DNA from: Strigamia acuminata
Lineage: Eukaryota > Arthropoda > Chilopoda > Geophilomorpha > Linotaeniidae
DNA: 64,000 nucleotides
Direction of reading: 5' to 3'
NCBI GenBank assembly: GCA_949358305.1
Contig: OX442316.1
Location: 15,438,001 to 15,502,000 of the forward strand
A program made the position numbers and the translations under genes. The number at the start of each line of letters is the position of its first letter. Position 1 is the first letter of the stretch. Under the pieces are notes generated by a model, which saw only the letters and a list, made by a program, of their open reading frames with translations, was not told where the DNA came from and did no database searches. Of the stretch, positions 59,735 to 64,000 are shown in pieces.

Positions 59735-59968
59735 TTTTCGCAAAAATCACTATTTTTTCGCAAAAATCACCATTTTTTCGCAAAAATCACCATTTTTTCG
59801 CAAAAATCACCATTTTTTCGCAAAAATCACCATTTTTTCGCAAAAATCACCATTTTTTCGCAAAAATCACCATTTTTTCGCAAAAATCACCATTTTTTCG
59901 CAAAAATCACCATTTTTCGCAAAAATCACCATTTTTTCGCAAAAATCACCATTTTTTTCGCAAAAATC
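59735..59968. repeat. 20-bp minisatellite F
   Basis: Eleven to twelve copies of CAAAAATCACCATTTTTTCG, nearly perfect and in 20-bp register except for one-base changes in the T run at the last units. The plus-strand frame (repeating FFAKITIFSQKSP) is a repeat artefact. Confidence 0.95.
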
Positions 59969-60094
59969 GGCGATTTTTAGTGAACAGGCGCTTAATCGGG
60001 GCGGGCGCCAATTTCGTAAAACGCCGATGACTGCCCGGTGCTAAAACGGGCCCGGCAGCTTAATGAACCACGGCTATCAAACGGGGCGGTACGG

Positions 60095-60180
60095 TATTGG
60101 GAATGCAAACCAATAGCACGCAAAAATATATTATAAAATGCATTCTCGTGAAACTCGATGCATTTTAAAATATGCATTGA
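60095..60180. repeat. aatgcatt-family dispersed repeat
   Basis: GGTATTGGGAATGCA, then AAAATGCATTCTCGTGAAACTC, parallel to GAATGCATTATTGCGAAACTC in the copy near 37200. Confidence 0.55.
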
Positions 60181-61300
60181 ACCATGTGGGTAATTTAATT
60201 ACTGGTAAAACAAAATTTTCAACTCTTGGGAACATTGAAGTGCATCGTATTCGTATTGGTATGTGTGAAGTGGATTGTAGACGAGTGTTGTAGCAGAACA
60301 TAAGTGGAGGGATGCGGGCGGATTTCTTTGTGATGTTGTGTCTGGTTTGACAATACGTCTTGTGAAAAATGGGTCCAGTGTGGAGCTGATTGCATTGAAT
60401 GGAAGCCGTTTTGGCTTTGCACTATGTGTTTTCTTTTTTTGCTCGTTCGGGGTGGATTCGGCTTTTCAAATAAATAAAAAAATCGTTTAAGCAGACGGCA
60501 TGTGCAACAGTTGTAAGGCATTCGGGTGTTTGTGTTTGCATACACAATAATTAAAGTTTTTGAGGCGAAAAAGCTGTTACATTCCAAAACAAATAATCAG
60601 CAAACTCACTTTGAGCACTCATTAAGCACTTGCTCGTCCCACTAATGGCAAATTTTTCGTGGAGTTTTCGCGCCTGCGCAAAAGTGGCTGTTTGTTTAAT
60701 GCAATTAAATGGCGTTTTTTGAAGGAATTTATTAGTCGGAACGAATAAGTCAGAATTTGTATGAAATAAAGTAAAACAACAAGCTAATTTCGAATATTTT
60801 CGAAGTCAACAAAAATGTTATTTAGAAAAAAAAAGGAAAAACAAACATGGGTAGTTTTGTTCTGTTTAATTAAAACTGCTTTCAATAGTGGATGCAGTGC
60901 ACACAGGAATGTGCCGTTTGGATTTAGCATTGAGGTTCCAGGCAGAAAGTAATTGTTGTTTAGGAAAAAATAATGAAAGTAATAACTTAAAGTAGCAAAA
61001 TTCAGAAACGTGTCTGTGAATGAGTGTGTGATTATTTCGTTTTGGGTTTGTTTGTAGTTTAATTTTTGGGTGTTACGATAGTAAATTGGTAATTAAAATT
61101 GTTGCATTTGCACCCAATGAGAGTAATTACAGCAGACTTCTTTCAACACAATTATACTTTTAATTTTTTTGGCGGTGGTCGCTTCACCTGCAAGCATTAG
61201 AACAATTGGCAGACACAATTTCAATGTAAAAATTCTTGTTTGTGCAGTTTTTCAAGATGGTTTATGGATGGTTTTTTCCATTCTGTTTATAGAAACACTA
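60181..61300. other. Gene-free stretch
   Basis: The 122-codon minus frame at 60219-60587 shows no domain. Nothing else recognised. Confidence 0.5.
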
Positions 61301-61836
61301 ACAAGGGGAGAGCACCAATAAGCTATCACAGATTGTTGTAATATTAAACAAGAAGGATTGTTATATCATGCTGAATGAGACCCTAAAATAATTTCATTCC
61401 ATGAACAGCCAACAATGCAAACAATGAGCTGAAAGTTGGCACTATTTTGTCTGTGTATACATCAAATCTGAGCAATCAGGCCTAGTGTATGAATACTGTA
61501 AACAACAGTTGCTAGGTAAAAAATAGTTCCAAGATCCAAGTTCAATTTTACCATTTGAGATTCAATGATGTCATTTCCTCTTTTGATATCACATGACATA
61601 TGACATCAGAACTTCGTTCAACAACATGACTGTCTTCATGAAGACAATAATAGTTTGTAGTGGTGGTTCAGTGGTTAAGGCAATGGACCAGGAATCTTTC
61701 CACACAGGTTCAAATCCTGTTGGGTGTGAAAATTTTTACATTTATTTTTTGTTAAATTTTAGCAGTTATTTTAATGTTTGTAATTTTATATTTGTTAAAA
61801 AATTAAAATTAACCAAATTAAAATTTTCTGGAAACA
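61301..61836 (+). mobile_element. Repeat element with internal tRNA-Ser-like promoter, copy 1
   Basis: Matches 62702-63197 with a constant offset of 1401 bp and no difference that I could see; the end (CAAATTAAAATTTTCTGGA) is also present in the inverted copy starting 63198. The Pol III-type head lies about 355 bp in from the left. The plus-strand frame across it (MTYDIRTSF...) has no family resemblance and is repeat-derived. Confidence 0.85.
61657..61730 (+). ncRNA. tRNA-Ser-like SINE head, copy 1
   Basis: Box A TGGTTCAGTGG (61664-61674) and box B GGTTCAAATCC (61707-61717) are 43 bp apart, as in tRNA genes. GTAGTGGTGG and GTGGTTAAGGCAATGGA parallel eukaryotic tRNA-Ser, but the acceptor and anticodon stems do not pair, so it is not a working tRNA. 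It is a candidate Pol III promoter of a tRNA-derived retroposon. Confidence 0.75.
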
Positions 61837-62044
61837 CACTCGTGTATTTCTTGAAATCGCCTCAAGAGCAATCTGCAAGTCATTTCAAACCTGACTGCAT
61901 TTTTGTTAATAAATTACTGACGGGATGATGGTAATGGGACCAATTTCAACCAATCGAGCAGCGAATCACATCAAATCGAATTTGTTCCTTTTCAGCTATT
62001 CCAAATACACCGAGCAAATCTTTACCGAGCGTGTGGGAATTTAA

Positions 62045-62670
62045 ATGGCAGTGTTTACGAACACGTCAAGATGGCGTCACACCAAACTGAAAACGAGGCT
62101 ATCAGGTATCCGTGTTGTATCAAATGTGAACTATTAGTTCGCGTTCGTGAACGAAGTTCATTCGTTCATGAACGACGTAAAATCTCAAAATAAATCTCAT
62201 AAAAATAAATCCCTAGAAATTTCCATAAAAATTCAATACATCCTGAAAGTATGCAGAGGATTCAATCCTGAATCCTGAATCCTGAATTCTTTTCTGAATC
62301 TTGAATCCTAAATCAATTACTGAATCCTGAATTCATTCCTGAATCATGAATCCTAAATCCTGAATTCATTCCTGAATCCTGAATCCTGAATTCATGAAAA
62401 CTACTGCCTTTCCACTCATGGAAAGCTCAATTTTTTTTCCATTTTATTTTACACAAATATTTATATTTTATCCAATTTTTTAAGTTTTGCATGTTTAATT
62501 CTCCCATAATCAATCAGAAATTCACTTCCAAGTTCTAAATAATTCAAAATATTGCACTTTTATTTCAATTCTATCGAGAATTGGATGGTAATACGTCACT
62601 AGTGTACCTGATATCCTAGTTTTCAGTTTGGTGTGACGTCATAATGATGTCATTCGTAAACTCTGCCATT
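62045..62670. mobile_element. Inverted-repeat element with AATGGCAG...GTTTACGAA ends
   Basis: AAATGGCAGTGTTTACGAA at 62043 and GGCGTCACACCAAACTGAAAA at about 62073 mirror TTTTCAGTTTGGTGTGACGTC and TTCGTAAACTCTGCCATTAA at about 62610-62671. The flanks are TTAA-like. It contains a palindrome-rich stretch (GTTCGTGAACGAA, TTCGTTCATGAACGA, 62138-62175) and a TCCTGAA array. Confidence 0.6.
62256..62396. repeat. TCCTGAA degenerate short tandem repeat
   Basis: About 15 imperfect copies of the 7-mer TCCTGAA, interspersed with ATTCATTCCTGAATC longer units. Confidence 0.85.
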
Positions 62671-62701
62671 AACAGGTGCAGTTGATGCTTCTGTTTAACT
62701 T

Positions 62702-63197
62702 ACAAGGGGAGAGCACCAATAAGCTATCACAGATTGTTGTAATATTAAACAAGAAGGATTGTTATATCATGCTGAATGAGACCCTAAAATAATTTCATTC
62801 CATGAACAGCCAACAATGCAAACAATGAGCTGAAAGTTGGCACTATTTTGTCTGTGTATACATCAAATCTGAGCAATCAGGCCTAGTGTATGAATACTGT
62901 AAACAACAGTTGCTAGGTAAAAAATAGTTCCAAGATCCAAGTTCAATTTTACCATTTGAGATTCAATGATGTCATTTCCTCTTTTGATATCACATGACAT
63001 ATGACATCAGAACTTCGTTCAACAACATGACTGTCTTCATGAAGACAATAATAGTTTGTAGTGGTGGTTCAGTGGTTAAGGCAATGGACCAGGAATCTTT
63101 CCACACAGGTTCAAATCCTGTTGGGTGTGAAAATTTTTACATTTATTTTTTGTTAAATTTTAGCAGTTATTTTAATGTTTGTAATTTTATATTTGTT
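62702..63197 (+). mobile_element. Repeat element with tRNA-Ser-like promoter, copy 2 (3' truncated)
   Basis: Same as copy 1 up to TTTATATTTGTT, then stops at the palindrome centre, losing the last 36 or so bases. Confidence 0.85.
63058..63131 (+). ncRNA. tRNA-Ser-like SINE head, copy 2
   Basis: Same box A and box B as copy 1, offset by 1401 bp. Confidence 0.75.
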
Positions 63198-63730
63198 TCC
63201 AGAAAATTTTAATTTGGTTAATTTTAATTTTTTAACAAATATAAAATTACAAACATTAAAATAACTGCTAAAATTTAACAAAAAATAAATGTAAAAATTT
63301 TCACACCCAACAGGATTTGAACCTGTGTGGAAAGATTCCTGGTCCATTGCCTTAACCACTGAACCACCACTACAAACTATTATTGTCTTCATGAAGACAG
63401 TCATGTTGTTGAACGAAGTTCTGATGTCATATGTCATGTGATATCAAAAGAGGAAATGACATCATTGAATCTCAAATGGTAAAATTGAACTTGGATCTTG
63501 GAACTATTTTTTACCTAGCAACTGTTGTTTACAGTATTCATACACTAGGCCTGATTGCTCAGATTTGATGTATACACAGACAAAATAGTGCCAACTTTCA
63601 GCTCATTGTTTGCATTGTTGGCTGTTCATGGAATGAAATTATTTTAGGGTCTCATTCAGCATGATATAACAATCCTTCTTGTTTAATATTACAACAATCT
63701 GTGATAGCTTATTGGTGCTCTCCCCTTGTA
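63198..63730 (-). mobile_element. Repeat element with tRNA-Ser-like promoter, copy 3 (inverted, complete end)
   Basis: Reverse complement of copy 1 including its end TCCAGAAAATTTTAATTTGG, and mirror image of copy 2. Confidence 0.85.
63300..63373 (-). ncRNA. tRNA-Ser-like SINE head, copy 3
   Basis: Minus-strand copy of the head in 63058-63131. Confidence 0.75.
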
Positions 63731-64000
63731 AGTTAAACAGAAGCATCAACTGCACCTGTTAATGGCAGAGTTTACGAATGACATCATTATGACGTCACAC
63801 CAAACTGAAAACTAGGATATCAGGTACACTAGTGACGTATTACCATCCAATTCTCGATAGAATTGAAATAAAAGTGCAATATTTTGAATTATTTAGAACT
63901 TGGAAGTGAATTTCTGATTGATTATGGGAGAATTAAACATGCAAAACTTAAAAAATTGGATAAAATATAAATATTTGTGTAAAATAAAATGGAAAAAAAA

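Larger units (their letters stand above)
62431..64000. repeat. Long palindrome reaching the window end
   Basis: Arms 62431-63197 and 63234-64000 (at least 767 bp each) are mirror images wherever checked: complementary positions always sum to 126431. The 36-bp spacer 63198-63233 belongs to the element end of the right arm only. The outer end is cut by the window edge. Confidence 0.9.

Noticed and set aside
59730-60044. 104-codon frame with repeating FFAKITIFSQKSP
   Set aside because: It is produced by the 20-bp minisatellite F.
61657-61730. Functional tRNA-Ser gene
   Set aside because: Boxes A and B are good but the acceptor and anticodon stems do not pair and there is no proper 3' end.
61593-63437. 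Three nearly identical ORFs beginning MTYDIRTSFNNM
   Set aside because: They read through the tRNA-like head of a repeat element and end in AT-rich tail; identity reflects repeat copies, not a gene family.

Overview
The window is AT-rich, repeat-dense animal nuclear DNA. A complete BEL/Pao retrotransposon shows that it is metazoan. A small spliced gene has short introns, a TATA box and a TCAGT initiator about 30 bp downstream of it; that promoter style and the mix of Tc1/mariner, hAT and TA-flanked miniature elements point to an arthropod or close relative. The species cannot be named from the sequence. There are no bacterial operons, rRNA genes, CRISPR arrays or functional tRNA genes.

Layout. 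1-10 kb: gene-free DNA with two TA-flanked inverted-repeat elements (1061-1505, 2217-2663), a mariner-type transposase scrap (4914-4967), a 50-bp-arm hairpin (5596-5711), microsatellites and a direct duplication (8399-8762 / 9781-10157). 10.3-11.8 kb: the only convincing host gene, a four-coding-exon secreted cysteine-containing protein of unknown function with promoter, 5' UTR intron and polyA signal; the start of its third coding exon overlaps a miniature transposon. 12.26-13.92 kb: a Tc1-like relic with two 556-bp inverted arms around a dead transposase. 15-31 kb: several minisatellites with a 20-21 bp period, further MITEs and a self-complementary gcgatat satellite. 32-39.4 kb: two copies of one MITE family with different outer ends, a hAT-like MITE and an 799-bp hAT element with a perfect 8-bp target duplication.

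39.46-45.36 kb: an intact BEL/Pao element on the minus strand with 308-bp LTRs that look identical, a 5-bp GACAT target duplication, a primer-binding site, a polypurine tract and one continuous gag-pol reading frame. 46-47.1 kb: a GC-rich patch and a possible zinc-finger gene fragment between duplicated nested palindromes. 47-58 kb: mostly gene-free DNA with two candidate core promoters (49.33 and 54.78 kb), an AT-rich minisatellite and a 43-bp repeat array inside an inverted-repeat element. 58-64 kb: a GC-rich MITE cluster, a 20-bp satellite, and a long element with an internal tRNA-Ser-like RNA polymerase III promoter, present once directly and twice within a 1.57-kb palindrome that reaches the window end.

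Apart from the one small gene and the retrotransposon, no part of the window gives convincing protein-coding evidence. It reads as a gene-poor or intronic region shaped by transposon insertion, fold-back duplication and short-period tandem amplification.
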